DNA of 64,000 nucleotides from RBG-16-42-24 sp964396785 (GCA_964396785.1 CAYNFU010000002.1:1-64000); one strand, 5' to 3'; counted from the first letter of the stretch, positions 26,842-36,685 are shown. Translations and numbers: made by a program. The notes: generated from the letters alone by a model not told the origin.

Positions 26842-29802
26842 ATGTCAGAAGGCGAAAAACCCAGAATTATTATTGCGGGGAAAGATGCCCCAATTGATGA
26901 TATTAGGCGAAGAGCTGAGGCAACCCGCGTCAGTCCCTTTGAGACCTTACCCCAACCGATTACTGGACCGGAGGGAGAAGATTGGGCTCCATGGATTGTT
27001 AAGAGTCGAAAAGAGGTTGAAGATATTAAAAATGACGTACTTCAAGTAGAGATTCGACGTCTTGCAAGAAGACCCGATGTTATGGTAACACAAGATACCC
27101 TAACAGGGTCGTATGACAACATTGATCGCCTTGTAAGAGAAAAAGAAATAACCCAAGAAGAAGCCGACCCTTGGCAGCTTCGAATAGTCACGCGATATAT
27201 AGAGCTACTTGGGAAGGATAAAAAAGGATCAACAATAGATAAAATATTAGAGGCGTTACCTCCATCTGTTGCTGCAGGAGCTGTCCATTTTGCTGACGAA
27301 CTTGCAGAGAGGTTTCCAGGTGCAGTTTCGGATTTTATAAAAAAAAGAGGTAAAAGGTCAGAGGAAGGTAAAGCCCCGAGCGAGAAAAAGGAAGGCGTTG
27401 GCGGGAAAGATGAGGGTGGAGGGCCTCCAGAAAGACCGCCAGATGGACCGCCAAAAGAAAAAGACGATTTACCTGACGATTTTTTGAAACTTAATAAATT
27501 GATTCTAAGCGATAAAACCCCAGAGGATAAGAGAAAGAGAGCTATGGAAAAACGGGACAAGATGTGGGAAGAGTTTACCAAGGATAACCCGGGATTTGTC
27601 AAGGACGTTACCCAAACTCTCTTAAACAAAATTAGGGATAGTAATTGGAATCATGTTAAGGATGATGTTCGCAACCTAGCCATTGATATCGAGAATGAAG
27701 CAAGAATGCTGGGCATCCTAACCCCTGAGACTGAGGGAATGCTTCGAGCCGCCATTGCCGGTGAAGCTTTGAGAATTTCCGTAATAGGCTTCGATAAAAG
27801 ACCATCTAAAGGTACTCCGCAGGATGCAAGCTGGTTAGCTAGTCAAGGACAGTCGGAAGATGGACTAAAATTAGATGAGAAACGTGTAGAGAGGGAAGCA
27901 TTTTTCCCATTGGGAATAGAGCCCCACGATTTTGTCGGGGCGTCAGCCCCTAAAGAATTCGAGCCCCCCACGCCCGAAGAACTTGCTAAATTACTAACTG
28001 AGAAACTGGCCAAACAAGCACAGGGCGAGGAGATGACGGACCAAGAGAAAAGAGAGTATATGCGTAGATATGCCGCAAGTCCACCGCCCAATGAAGTGGT
28101 AGCAATCTTTCAGCAAGGTAGACTAAAAATTTTTAAAGACTCTTGGGAGGAGTCGGTGAGATTTTTGGATATTACCAATAAGGAACAAAGGAATTTATGG
28201 GCCCTACTTAACATGGAGGCTTTCAACCACGGTATCATCGCAAACCCCCATGCTAGATGGAAAGGCGTCATTGATTTTTGGATGACTGACTTAAGAGACG
28301 CTACAAGGCTCTTACCTGGGGATCAACTGGAGGGGAATCGGGAAGGGATAGCCGATACAGAAAGACTAATTAAGGCTATGATGGCAGTTTCTGCTTCTGC
28401 CAGGGTAATGGAGATAACCAGCGGAAGTACTGGTAAATACGCGACATATATGGCGCCTGGGGATAGGGAGGGCCCCGACCTAGACAAAGCAGACGAATGG
28501 TCAGAATTTTTACTTCATGACGACGCAGAAAAACTGGCTAGAGTTATCAGTAATCCTCTAGTTCGATATTTCTATACAAGGTTACTATCAGATGCTGGAT
28601 ATGAAGACCTAACAGCTTTGGCAGGCAAAGATAATCTAACTTATAAGGACATTCTTGCAGTTGAAAAATTCAGTAAAGATAAAGCAAGGGGTGTGGGCGA
28701 ACCTGAAGCTAAAAAGAAGGGGAAATTAATTGAGTTTTTGAGAAAGAGAGGGCTCAAGGTCGATAAAAAAGTCTTCGAATACAGGGGGGGATTTAACGGC
28801 TACATCGAGTATCTTCTGACAGAGGATGAAGAGGTTCGAAGATTTGTCAAGGAGCACACTGGTGGAGATGAGGTAGTAGCTTGGTCGGCCGCTAAACTTG
28901 CCTGTGATGCCTTTTTGGTAGATAAATACACCCAATGGGAATTCGATATGACCGAGACCCAAGCCAAAACTCAAAATCCTGAAAAATGGGATAGCACATT
29001 TCATAAAACAGACATTGATTACGGTCAGCTTTTGCCTTCTCCCGGCTGGGGTGGAAATCCTCTTACGGCTATGATACAGCCGATGTTTTTACCGAGACAC
29101 ATAAAAAGGGTTTGGACCGGGAGGGATAGAGCTATTTTAGATCTCGCAGACCAAGCATTCCATCCTCCTGAAATGGAAGCAGTTTCTAAGCTTAGGCCTA
29201 AGGTTCTAGTACCTTCAATGGTTGTCCACCTCAAGGATTATGTGCGATACAACGATGCCCTATGGATATTTCTAGGTGGATCAAGAGGGCAAAAAATACC
29301 CCAGTGGACGAGTAGGGTGATGCAAGAGGATTTGCCTCAAATAGTTGACCTTCTCGATCAGGCGTATGGTATTAAAAAACCAAATGATGAGCCAAACTCA
29401 GTAGCTTTTAAAGCAGTAACGGCTATTATGATGGCTAGAATTATTCAATGTAAGACCCTGGCCGCAGCTGTAGAATCAAGTAGGCCCGGAGGTAGCGATT
29501 ACTCGAAAATCATTTTTGACCCAGAAAATAGAGACAGGCCGTTTTTGGAAGTAATGCAATTTTTATGGGGCCCGGATTTAGATGCAAAAAGAGGATTTTT
29601 AGCATCAATGGCTGGAGGAAGAACAAGATTTATTTTTGAAGGCAGTGAGTTAGCTGAATTTGCATTGCAAGATACTCACAATCTCTTAGTCACTAATGAT
29701 CAGGATCCTAAAGGTAGAGGTGTGGCACAAACTGTAAATACAATTGGATTTGTACTGGATGTAGCTAAGGCGTTTGGGGGGGATAAGGGTAGTAGAAGAT
29801 AG
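26842..29802 (+). CDS. large cytoplasmic protein of unknown family in T4SS locus
   Basis: A 986-aa protein with no signal peptide or membrane helix. Residues 1-165 are helical and charged, and about 170-205 is a low-complexity Gly/Pro/Lys/Glu linker (GGGPPERPPDGPPKEKDD). The remaining ~770 residues are mostly helical with many Trp, Asp and Arg. No ATPase, nuclease or relaxase motif is recognisable. It has its own -10 (TGCTAAAAT, 4-5 nt before the -10-to-ATG spacer) and ends 4 nt from the convergent VirB6-like gene. Position between the T4SS halves suggests an effector, scaffold or substrate receptor (inference). Confidence 0.8.
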   Translation: MSEGEKPRIIIAGKDAPIDDIRRRAEATRVSPFETLPQPITGPEGEDWAPWIVKSRKEVEDIKNDVLQVEIRRLARRPDVMVTQDTLTGSYDNIDRLVREKEITQEEADPWQLRIVTRYIELLGKDKKGSTIDKILEALPPSVAAGAVHFADELAERFPGAVSDFIKKRGKRSEEGKAPSEKKEGVGGKDEGGGPPERPPDGPPKEKDDLPDDFLKLNKLILSDKTPEDKRKRAMEKRDKMWEEFTKDNPGFVKDVTQTLLNKIRDSNWNHVKDDVRNLAIDIENEARMLGILTPETEGMLRAAIAGEALRISVIGFDKRPSKGTPQDASWLASQGQSEDGLKLDEKRVEREAFFPLGIEPHDFVGASAPKEFEPPTPEELAKLLTEKLAKQAQGEEMTDQEKREYMRRYAASPPPNEVVAIFQQGRLKIFKDSWEESVRFLDITNKEQRNLWALLNMEAFNHGIIANPHARWKGVIDFWMTDLRDATRLLPGDQLEGNREGIADTERLIKAMMAVSASARVMEITSGSTGKYATYMAPGDREGPDLDKADEWSEFLLHDDAEKLARVISNPLVRYFYTRLLSDAGYEDLTALAGKDNLTYKDILAVEKFSKDKARGVGEPEAKKKGKLIEFLRKRGLKVDKKVFEYRGGFNGYIEYLLTEDEEVRRFVKEHTGGDEVVAWSAAKLACDAFLVDKYTQWEFDMTETQAKTQNPEKWDSTFHKTDIDYGQLLPSPGWGGNPLTAMIQPMFLPRHIKRVWTGRDRAILDLADQAFHPPEMEAVSKLRPKVLVPSMVVHLKDYVRYNDALWIFLGGSRGQKIPQWTSRVMQEDLPQIVDLLDQAYGIKKPNDEPNSVAFKAVTAIMMARIIQCKTLAAAVESSRPGGSDYSKIIFDPENRDRPFLEVMQFLWGPDLDAKRGFLASMAGGRTRFIFEGSELAEFALQDTHNLLVTNDQDPKGRGVAQTVNTIGFVLDVAKAFGGDKGSRR

Positions 29803-29806
29803 AAGC

Positions 29807-31474
29807 TTAAAGTCTTTCTAGTCCCCCACTCCCCGTTGCTCCGCCCGCCGTTTTAGGGACAGGAGCCCTTCCAGCCTGAGGACTTGGTTGCAGTTTTGTA
29901 CCAAATCTTTTTGTATACGCTTCCCCGATTGTTGTCGCAGTACGAGCACCACCAGGAATCGCCCCGATGGGTGCGAAGGCTTCTCCTATGGCCGATCCAT
30001 ATGCAAACGGTCTGCCGGAAACGAGCCCCTGAATCATGTCTGCTGCTTTGGGGACGAGTGTGAATAAAATAAAACTTACTCCAAGAAAAAGAAATGCAAC
30101 GGCAGCATCTCCGGATCCACCAAGATTCAGAAGAGGGGGCCAGCCGGCCGAGCCGACACCACCCAAGAGGTAGCCAATACCCGAAGCGACTGTACCGCCG
30201 ATTAGTCTTACTATGACATCAGGGATACTCCCAGAGAAAACGGCATTGGAGATAGAAAGAAGGGCTTGGGAGACGAAGATAAAAGCTAGTAGAAATAACA
30301 TTCCGACAACGACAAAGACAGCTAAATTCGCCACAAAACTTCTAACCCACCGGCCGAATCCAAGGCTAGGCACGAGGACACCTATTAGTATTTGAAAAGG
30401 CGCAAATATTGTTAGTAAAACCACCCCCGCATAGGCCTTAAATAGCATAAAAAGGGTCTTGAAAAACATCCAGACGAGGATAATAAACACAATTAAAAAC
30501 AGAATAAAAAAGATAGCCATTGATAGCGGAGCAACAGAAAGTGCCAAGATACCCACGAGTAGGGCCGCTATAGTAGAACCTATGAGGCTTACAGAGAAAG
30601 CCATAACCAGAATTGCCGCTATGGAAAAAACTAATAAATAAGCTATAAAAAGTCCAACTACTCCCAGCTGGAAATTCAATGACCAAGGCTGTCCCAAAGT
30701 CAGCATGTTAAAAATTGCAGGAGAATCGGGCCTTAAGCCTACGGGGAAGAAATTTGTAGCCAGGACGCTAATTAAACCAATGACCACGTACATTAAGTCG
30801 ATAATAAATCCGGCTATCGCGTAGGAAAAAGTCACAAGTACGACGGCAATTAAAATTTTGGGAAGGGCAGACTGGGCGGTTATTACAACCTGGGGAGAAA
30901 TTTTTACTCTAAACATGATCATGAATGCCAGAATCAAAGCAACGAGGACAAAGAGTGCATAAGAAACGTCTCTTGAAGCCCGCCACATATGCTGTATAGG
31001 AAGAAGCGCTCCTGTAAACCCGAATCCTTCTTGCGCTTCTGCCTGGGGTATTAAGTGAAACTTTCTTACTACCCCTTTCACATAAGTAACTCCCGACAAT
31101 TCTCTATCCTTGAACATCAATTTTAATAAACTTTCTTGTTTGGGTTTCGGGAGAGAGGCCAGGTCGGAAGGCGTGCCTGCGTCTGAAAGGATCTGACTAA
31201 GACAAGTTGCAGCGCTAAGGCTTAGAGCGCAAGTTGTAATTTCAGGCCCCAAAATTCTGGTAAAGGGCCAGGTCAAAATCGAATAGATTACCCATTCTAC
31301 TTGAGCGGCTGTATAGCGCTCCCCAAATATTTCACTTGGCGGGGCGTCATATACCTTGGAATACCATTCAAACGGTCCCTGGCTATACCAGGTTTGGGCC
31401 GACGCTCCTTTAGGGAATATTGAAGTAAGAAGGAAAATTGATAATAAAAAGGCAGCGAGCAGTTTTTTAAACAC
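29807..31474 (-). CDS. VirB6/TrbL-like polytopic membrane protein
   Basis: A 555-aa protein with an N-terminal signal peptide ending ASA-QTW. An exported segment (about 27-165, with cysteines in TTCALSLSAATCLSQ) precedes eight or more hydrophobic helices between about 168 and 490, then a Gly/Ala/Pro-rich C-terminal tail. The long run of helices, with a glycine-rich region and a cytosolic tail, fits the TrbL/VirB6 inner-membrane channel of type IV secretion systems. Sequence-level identification is only moderate. Confidence 0.7.
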   Translation of the reverse strand: MFKKLLAAFLLSIFLLTSIFPKGASAQTWYSQGPFEWYSKVYDAPPSEIFGERYTAAQVEWVIYSILTWPFTRILGPEITTCALSLSAATCLSQILSDAGTPSDLASLPKPKQESLLKLMFKDRELSGVTYVKGVVRKFHLIPQAEAQEGFGFTGALLPIQHMWRASRDVSYALFVLVALILAFMIMFRVKISPQVVITAQSALPKILIAVVLVTFSYAIAGFIIDLMYVVIGLISVLATNFFPVGLRPDSPAIFNMLTLGQPWSLNFQLGVVGLFIAYLLVFSIAAILVMAFSVSLIGSTIAALLVGILALSVAPLSMAIFFILFLIVFIILVWMFFKTLFMLFKAYAGVVLLTIFAPFQILIGVLVPSLGFGRWVRSFVANLAVFVVVGMLFLLAFIFVSQALLSISNAVFSGSIPDVIVRLIGGTVASGIGYLLGGVGSAGWPPLLNLGGSGDAAVAFLFLGVSFILFTLVPKAADMIQGLVSGRPFAYGSAIGEAFAPIGAIPGGARTATTIGEAYTKRFGTKLQPSPQAGRAPVPKTAGGATGSGGLERL

Positions 31475-31577
31475 TTAAGTAATTTTTTTCTAAATATTGA
31501 TTTTATATTTACGAAACTAATATTTAGACAAGACCATTATATAGATAATTTAGGACAAAAAGAAAGGCGATTTATAC

Positions 31578-32045
31578 TTATTCGCAAAAACTTAGTCTGT
31601 AATTAGTTCCGGCCTCATTCGGGTTTAAGGTTCTGGGAGTAGTTATATAAACAGCGAGCTTACAAGCACCTTCTTTGTCCAATGAGAGGACAGATAAAAA
31701 CTTTAGTTCTGCCTCGGCCCTTACGATATCAAACGGCGAGGCCATGATATTAATTAAAAAAGCCTCATCTTGGGGAAAGTAAGTTGCTTTAAAATCTTTC
31801 TCGTCTATAAATCTTGTATCTCCGATTTTGCCTTTATATATAGCGAAATTATTAAAATTATTCATCTCCACCCCTGAAATTGTTATCTTGTCTGCCCCAG
31901 GAAGAAGGCTGGTACCAGTTTCATCGCCAGCCCTCTCGGTTGTAGGTGTTTCACCCGTTTTTGAAGTTTGCGAAGATAAATAGCCCAAGACAATGCCGAA
32001 TAAGACAATGACCCCAATTGTAATTTTGGCTAATTTTTTCTTCAT
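31578..32045 (-). CDS. membrane-anchored exported protein, unknown
   Basis: A 155-aa protein with an N-terminal transmembrane or signal-anchor helix (KITIGVIVLFGIVLGYLSS), a Thr/Gly-rich linker and a small exported domain with two cysteines (GACKLAVYI and LSFCE). It sits 4 nt after the large lysozyme-like protein gene and before the VirB6-like gene. It is therefore probably a periplasmic or surface part of the same machine, in the position of a VirB5/VirB8-type accessory. No family is recognised. Confidence 0.65.
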   Translation of the reverse strand: MKKKLAKITIGVIVLFGIVLGYLSSQTSKTGETPTTERAGDETGTSLLPGADKITISGVEMNNFNNFAIYKGKIGDTRFIDEKDFKATYFPQDEAFLINIMASPFDIVRAEAELKFLSVLSLDKEGACKLAVYITTPRTLNPNEAGTNYRLSFCE

Positions 32046-32049
32046 TTTC

Positions 32050-34521
32050 TCAACAACCAGTAGCTATTCCACAACTCCTCGCCGCGGCCCAAGAACACCA
32101 TTGGCCGTCCATAATCATTCTCACCGCTTTATCGATATTTGTTTCCGGGTCCAGATAGTCCTGGGTGCATTGTTGAAGGGCCTCAAGGTCATTAATTGTA
32201 CAAGAAGGTGGACTCCAGGTGTATCCCGAAAAAGCTCCGGGGCACCTGTTCGAGGGGAGCAAGTTAATTTGAAATAAGCCGACGGAATAGTCGACGGACC
32301 TCCCACACAAACAGCCGTCGTTCAATGCGTTGGTGTACCCACCGCTTTCGATATTGCAGACAATTGAGGCGTTTCTGAGGGTACTTGCCGAAGTTCCCGG
32401 AGGGAAATACCGCCTAAGAGTACTTACGCTGCACCAACCGGCCACTGCGGGTTCGCAGCGAGCTCCAGGGACCGGAAGCGGAGGCTCCGCCTCGCCCGGG
32501 AAGGTGTTTGTGCATACGCCGGTCACCAGGCCCTCGGGTATTTCTCCGACCGGACAAACTTCACCAAAGCCTTGAGGCCTTAGGGCGGTTTGGATACATT
32601 GCAAGAAATATTGCTCGATTCCGCCTATATGGGGGAAGTAAAGCTCAGCCGCTTGTCCACGTCTCCTTCCCGGATTACCAGCGGTCAGCGATACTCCCGG
32701 GACAGGAGGGTTAAGCGAATATGTTACTCCGGTAGCCGCCGGAATATCATAAAAGCCCTCAACCGGTGCACCCTCACCGACCTGTGGAAAAATTCTTCTG
32801 AATACACTTGCACCTCCGGCCACAAGTCTCGACCATATATCATCGACAAGCGGCGTTCTGGTTTGCGTATTTAAAACCACTCGGGCATTTCTTGTACAAG
32901 AAGGGTTAGGAGGGTCGGGATTACAACTGTCTGGTGGAGAACCACACCTATATCCGGATGGGCAGATAAGGGATGAGCTAGGTCTCCAGTTGTCGCAGTC
33001 ATAGTCGTCTGTGTAGCATCTGCCTCCCAAATAATCACACCAGTAAGTATCAATAGGGTCAGCAGGATCAAAAACTTCAAAACCACAGGAAAATTCGGCA
33101 GTATAGGTAAGGTTTACTCCAATTTCCCCGGCAAACAAGTCGTCTCCGGGATTAGTTCTAATTTGGGTAAGGTCACAATACTGATTAGGTCGAATAACCC
33201 CGACAACAGGACCCGACTTAGGATTCCCCTGTGGTACGTAAGTATCCTGCAAAATGTCGGCAAGACCCTGCGCTTCTTCCATGTGGGAAAAGAATAGATC
33301 GGCAGGAGAGGTGAGGATACTCACGTTTGAAATTGTTACGTCGGGTTGAACGGCTTGTATAGAGGGATTTATGACCTCAATTTGCCCCAGCCTATCTTCT
33401 GTCGACGAATTAACATCCTCGTCGGTTGATGATAGGGGAACATAGGAGAATAAATCTGCCCATTTATTTAATACTAAAGGATTATCCACACAGAAAAGCG
33501 ACCTGGAAAAAAATGGCGGAAAGGGTACTAGGATACAAGAATTTCCTCTCCATTCTAAGTAATGCTTCATAAACTCTTTATCGTCGTCGTAATTCCAGGG
33601 AAGCGGAGGATATCTATTGTTCCAGTGGTCTCCCAAAGACGTCCTAATCGCACTTCTTGCAACTCCCGGAAGAAGCCCTACAAAAATATTTTCCAAAGTA
33701 TTAATTGCGCTGTTCCAAAAAGAGAGGTCTTCTTCTGCCCAAGTACTCAATCTATAGACGTCGCCTCCTTGGTTGCAGGGATTCACATTGCTGGGTCCGA
33801 TTAATCCCAAAAAAGCTTGGTTTGCGCAAACAACGACCTGGTCGTGCCTTTCTACTTCCCTTCGGTTAAGTGTTTCTATTTGACTTTTGTGCTGGATTGA
33901 CAGAGGGAGAAGTTTTCTTATCGGCCCCGAATAATTAACCACTTGCTCTTCTTCGCTAAATCCGTATTCGGCCTTGTGGTCGACTCCACTTAAGTACCAG
34001 CTGACATAATCGTTAATTTTTGAGGCGTCGCTTCTCGTCTCATTTTGGTTTTGACTATTTACTACGTCGTCTTCGGTCCTACCCATGATAGGGAGTTCCG
34101 CCCCTGAGACGTCTATTGCAAGCTGGCGGTTTTGTGTAACCCTAAAGAAGCACTCCTCTTCGGTGGGGGAGAATCTTTGACAATAACGCGCGTCACCTCT
34201 TCTTACGGTTATGGTATCGGTTAAAACCAAATCGTTTCCGCAAAATAAAGCGGAGGGTTCCGTTTCGTCACTACAAGGACTTGCTTGATAAGGACGAAGT
34301 GAGTGAAATTCATCTTCGTCAAAAGGATTTAATGGTCTTGGCCTGATTTGGTCACACGGAACGGTAGGGTCAGGCACTTGGGCGCTGGCCAGCTTGGTTG
34401 AAAAAAAGAGGGTGGCAACCAAAAGAAGAATGAAAGTTAACAGCGCAAATATTTGTAGCCTTGGAGTCTTAAGTTGTAAATTTAAATTCCTAAATCTTGG
34501 TAATTTGGGCAGTTGATTCAT
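32050..34521 (-). CDS. secreted multi-domain protein with C-terminal lysozyme/transglycosylase-like domain
   Basis: An 823-aa exported protein. One signal or anchor helix (IFALLTFILLLVATLFFS) ends at KLASA-QVPD. A long Cys-containing region follows, including a dense Cys cluster near residues 530-580. The last ~115 residues look like an SLT/lysozyme domain: VCNIESGG supplies the catalytic Glu, YSVGLFQINLLP the conserved GLFQI motif, and LDPETNIDKAVRMI the third block. This would cut peptidoglycan for the T4SS, like VirB1. I chose the ATG (MNQLPKL) 13 nt after the first pilin-like gene; the longer frame overlaps it. Confidence 0.8.
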   Translation of the reverse strand: MNQLPKLPRFRNLNLQLKTPRLQIFALLTFILLLVATLFFSTKLASAQVPDPTVPCDQIRPRPLNPFDEDEFHSLRPYQASPCSDETEPSALFCGNDLVLTDTITVRRGDARYCQRFSPTEEECFFRVTQNRQLAIDVSGAELPIMGRTEDDVVNSQNQNETRSDASKINDYVSWYLSGVDHKAEYGFSEEEQVVNYSGPIRKLLPLSIQHKSQIETLNRREVERHDQVVVCANQAFLGLIGPSNVNPCNQGGDVYRLSTWAEEDLSFWNSAINTLENIFVGLLPGVARSAIRTSLGDHWNNRYPPLPWNYDDDKEFMKHYLEWRGNSCILVPFPPFFSRSLFCVDNPLVLNKWADLFSYVPLSSTDEDVNSSTEDRLGQIEVINPSIQAVQPDVTISNVSILTSPADLFFSHMEEAQGLADILQDTYVPQGNPKSGPVVGVIRPNQYCDLTQIRTNPGDDLFAGEIGVNLTYTAEFSCGFEVFDPADPIDTYWCDYLGGRCYTDDYDCDNWRPSSSLICPSGYRCGSPPDSCNPDPPNPSCTRNARVVLNTQTRTPLVDDIWSRLVAGGASVFRRIFPQVGEGAPVEGFYDIPAATGVTYSLNPPVPGVSLTAGNPGRRRGQAAELYFPHIGGIEQYFLQCIQTALRPQGFGEVCPVGEIPEGLVTGVCTNTFPGEAEPPLPVPGARCEPAVAGWCSVSTLRRYFPPGTSASTLRNASIVCNIESGGYTNALNDGCLCGRSVDYSVGLFQINLLPSNRCPGAFSGYTWSPPSCTINDLEALQQCTQDYLDPETNIDKAVRMIMDGQWCSWAAARSCGIATGC

Positions 34522-34534
34522 GAGACATTTAGGC

Positions 34535-34843
34535 TTATCGATAAACTCTAAAGTTGACAACATCCACTCCGGTAAAGACATTTATGAAGCGAAGGATTAA
34601 GTAGGCGGAGGCGACCAAAACCATTCCGGCAATTGCGTAAGTCAAAGTTTTTTTCGCGGACTCAACAGCCTTAGGGTCTCCGCCGGCGGATATGAATTTA
34701 AATCCTCCGGCAAGAAGCATGATAAAAAGGACAATCGCGGCCAGCCCCAAAATTACCGAAACAACCCTCGCAAAAACGGCCTCAAAATCTCTGAGGCTCG
34801 CTGCATTTTCTGCGTTTGCAGACCAATTTTGAGCTAAGTTCAT
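34535..34843 (-). CDS. VirB2/TrbC-like pilin paralog 1
   Basis: A 102-aa protein with two hydrophobic helices joined by a short polar loop: LLAGGFKFISAGGDPKAVES, then the second helix and a hydrophilic end. The GG..(F/W)..SxGD(P/K)...A(K/R) loop is shared with seven other genes between 34.5 and 38.3 kb. Two-helix topology and locus fit VirB2/TrbC pilin subunits. There is no classical long signal peptide; the first 20 residues are polar. Confidence 0.75.
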   Translation of the reverse strand: MNLAQNWSANAENAASLRDFEAVFARVVSVILGLAAIVLFIMLLAGGFKFISAGGDPKAVESAKKTLTYAIAGMVLVASAYLILRFINVFTGVDVVNFRVYR

Positions 34844-34913
34844 ATCAATAAAAGTGTAGATAGAAGTTACACAAAATGCAATCTGGGTTTAACTAAGGAC
34901 TTCGAAAGACTAA

Positions 34914-35240
34914 TTAAGGTGTTCCTGTGGGGATACTTATTTCTCCTAGTATTGCGATTCCAAAGAAGGTTTCAAGGAGCTTAATTATTGCCCAAGCAGC
35001 AAAGACGATAACAAGTCCAACCAAAGCCGCCGTAATTTGGTTTCTAGCGGTTTCCGTGTTTGCTTTGTCTCCACCCGAGGTGATCCACCTAATTCCTCCA
35101 ATCACGAGGATGAAGAAAAATATTACCGCAGCGACAATTAGAATTAAATTGACAAATCCTCCGAGAAGTGAACCAATCGTAAGGTTATTGAGGTTGGTAA
35201 AACCTGTTTGGCTAGGGCTTAAATTAATTTGGGCTAACAT
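34914..35240 (-). CDS. VirB2/TrbC-like pilin paralog 2
   Basis: A 108-aa two-helix protein with LVIGGIRWITSGGDKANTET in the inter-helix loop and AALVGLVIVFAAWAIIKLLE in the second helix. It is most like paralog 3 (shared TSGGDK and AWAII). The family is inferred from topology, shared loop and the VirB4/VirB6 context. Confidence 0.75.
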   Translation of the reverse strand: MLAQINLSPSQTGFTNLNNLTIGSLLGGFVNLILIVAAVIFFFILVIGGIRWITSGGDKANTETARNQITAALVGLVIVFAAWAIIKLLETFFGIAILGEISIPTGTP

Positions 35241-35251
35241 GACCTAATCCA

Positions 35252-35599
35252 TTATTGAATCGCCAGATTAAGAATGTCAAGGGTTAAAATATTTGTCCCG
35301 AAAAATCCTTCAATAAGGTTAATAATTGCCCAAGCAGAGAATAGAAGTACAAGCCCTACAATTGCCGATATAACTTTTCCTCTTGCGCTTTCGACTTGGG
35401 ATTTATCTCCTCCGGAAGTCATCCAACTTATGGCCCCCCAAATAAGAACAAAAAGAAAGATTACAACCGCAATGATAAGAGCCAAGTTAATAAGCATTGG
35501 CACAAATTGCCCAAAGAAATTTGCTCCCGTCAGGTTTTGAATATTATTGCCTAAGGCTGGATTAGTTACTCTATCTGTACTCGGAACTTGAGCTAGCAT
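35252..35599 (-). CDS. VirB2/TrbC-like pilin paralog 3
   Basis: A 115-aa protein with loop LIWGAISWMTSGGDKSQVES and second helix IVGLVLLFSAWAIINLIEGF. It lies 4 nt downstream of paralog 4 on the minus strand. High similarity to paralog 2 suggests a recent tandem duplication. Confidence 0.75.
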   Translation of the reverse strand: MLAQVPSTDRVTNPALGNNIQNLTGANFFGQFVPMLINLALIIAVVIFLFVLIWGAISWMTSGGDKSQVESARGKVISAIVGLVLLFSAWAIINLIEGFFGTNILTLDILNLAIQ

Positions 35600-35603
35600 T
35601 TTA

Positions 35604-35987
35604 TCAAATTATCCAGGGAGGAATTCTTTGTATAAATTCTCCCGGGTTGAGTATTAGGTCAAATCCAAATAGGGTACCGACAAGCTCTATTATAAAAATT
35701 CCGGCGATAACTATCACTAACCCAACCAACCCGGTCGTAATTCTTGCCCTAGCTTCTCCCACTTTTTGTTTGTCTCCTCCAGAGGAAATAATTGCAATCG
35801 CGCCAGAAATGAGCACAAAGGTAAAATAAACTGCAGCGATAATAGTCAGAAGACCTATCGTACTTGAGAGGAAGAAGTTAAAAATTGTTGTCGATTGGGC
35901 TGGGTTTCTACCTTCTAATCCCAAGGGTCCAAAGCCCTCAATATTTCCAGGTATTGGTATTTCTTGTTGAGCGAGTAATCTTTCCAT
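35604..35987 (-). CDS. VirB2/TrbC-like pilin paralog 4
   Basis: A 127-aa protein, the longest of the set, with a Gly/Pro-rich N-terminus (EIPIPGNIEGFGPLG), loop SGAIAIISSGGDKQKVGEAR and second helix TGLVGLVIVIAGIFIIELVG. The neighbouring paralogs lie 1 nt and 4 nt away. Confidence 0.75.
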   Translation of the reverse strand: MERLLAQQEIPIPGNIEGFGPLGLEGRNPAQSTTIFNFFLSSTIGLLTIIAAVYFTFVLISGAIAIISSGGDKQKVGEARARITTGLVGLVIVIAGIFIIELVGTLFGFDLILNPGEFIQRIPPWII

Positions 35988-35988
35988 A

Positions 35989-36327
35989 TTAATTAGGGCC
36001 GAAAACTCTAAGCCTCAGTAGTGCCGAGTAATCTCCAAAGAGTAGCCTTCCAAAAAGCGCAGCCAAGACAAATGCTCCTGCCGAAATAGCCAGTCCCAAA
36101 ATAGATTGCCAGATTTTAGACCAGGCGCCGGCGACTTTTTTAGGGTCATCCCCTGCAGACATAAATGCATATCCCGCAAAAACCATATTAAAAAGTGCAT
36201 AAATTCCTGCAATGACAATTAAAAACCTTAAAATATTTGTTATGAAATAAGTTGGGCCCCCCTCGATAAGGTTTCCATACTGGCTAACTCCCGGAGGTGC
36301 TGTGACGTTTCCAAAGATATCTGACAT
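35989..36327 (-). CDS. VirB2/TrbC-like pilin paralog 5 (divergent)
   Basis: A 112-aa protein with loop MVFAGYAFMSAGDDPKKVAG and second helix ILGLAISAGAFVLAALFG. It lacks the second Gly of the SGGD motif (AGDD) and has a Trp after the loop, so it is the most diverged copy; it may be a minor or structural subunit. Confidence 0.7.
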   Translation of the reverse strand: MSDIFGNVTAPPGVSQYGNLIEGGPTYFITNILRFLIVIAGIYALFNMVFAGYAFMSAGDDPKKVAGAWSKIWQSILGLAISAGAFVLAALFGRLLFGDYSALLRLRVFGPN

Positions 36328-36367
36328 CCTATTAATTAAACACCAAAACTACCCTCAAAATAAACCC

Positions 36368-36685
36368 CTAAAACCCTGGATTAAAAATTTCGACTCCTGT
36401 GACCTGCTCTATTACCTGAATTATCCAATAAGCCGCAAAAATGACCAAAAAACCCATGAGGGCAAAAGTCACTGCCTGTCTTCCTTTTCCGGCCTTCTCG
36501 GGATTGTCTTCTCCCGCCCCTGAAATAACTCCAATGCCCCCGACAACTAAAAAGAAAACCATAAGAACTCCGGCAAGAAGCAAAGCATTTGAAAGGATTA
36601 TTGAGACCAGGTTTCCCAGTCCCACCGTTTGGCCAATAGGGGAGTTAAAGGTGGAGCCAATAGGTACTTCCACAAGTTGTTGCAC
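36368..36685 (-). CDS. VirB2/TrbC-like pilin paralog 6
   Basis: A 105-aa protein with loop LVVGGIGVISGAGEDNPEKA and second helix ALMGFLVIFAAYWIIQVIEQ. The AYWIIQVI segment matches paralog 7 (SYWIVQIVGQ) best. The loop has one extra residue compared with the others. Confidence 0.75.
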   Translation of the reverse strand: MQQLVEVPIGSTFNSPIGQTVGLGNLVSIILSNALLLAGVLMVFFLVVGGIGVISGAGEDNPEKAGKGRQAVTFALMGFLVIFAAYWIIQVIEQVTGVEIFNPGF

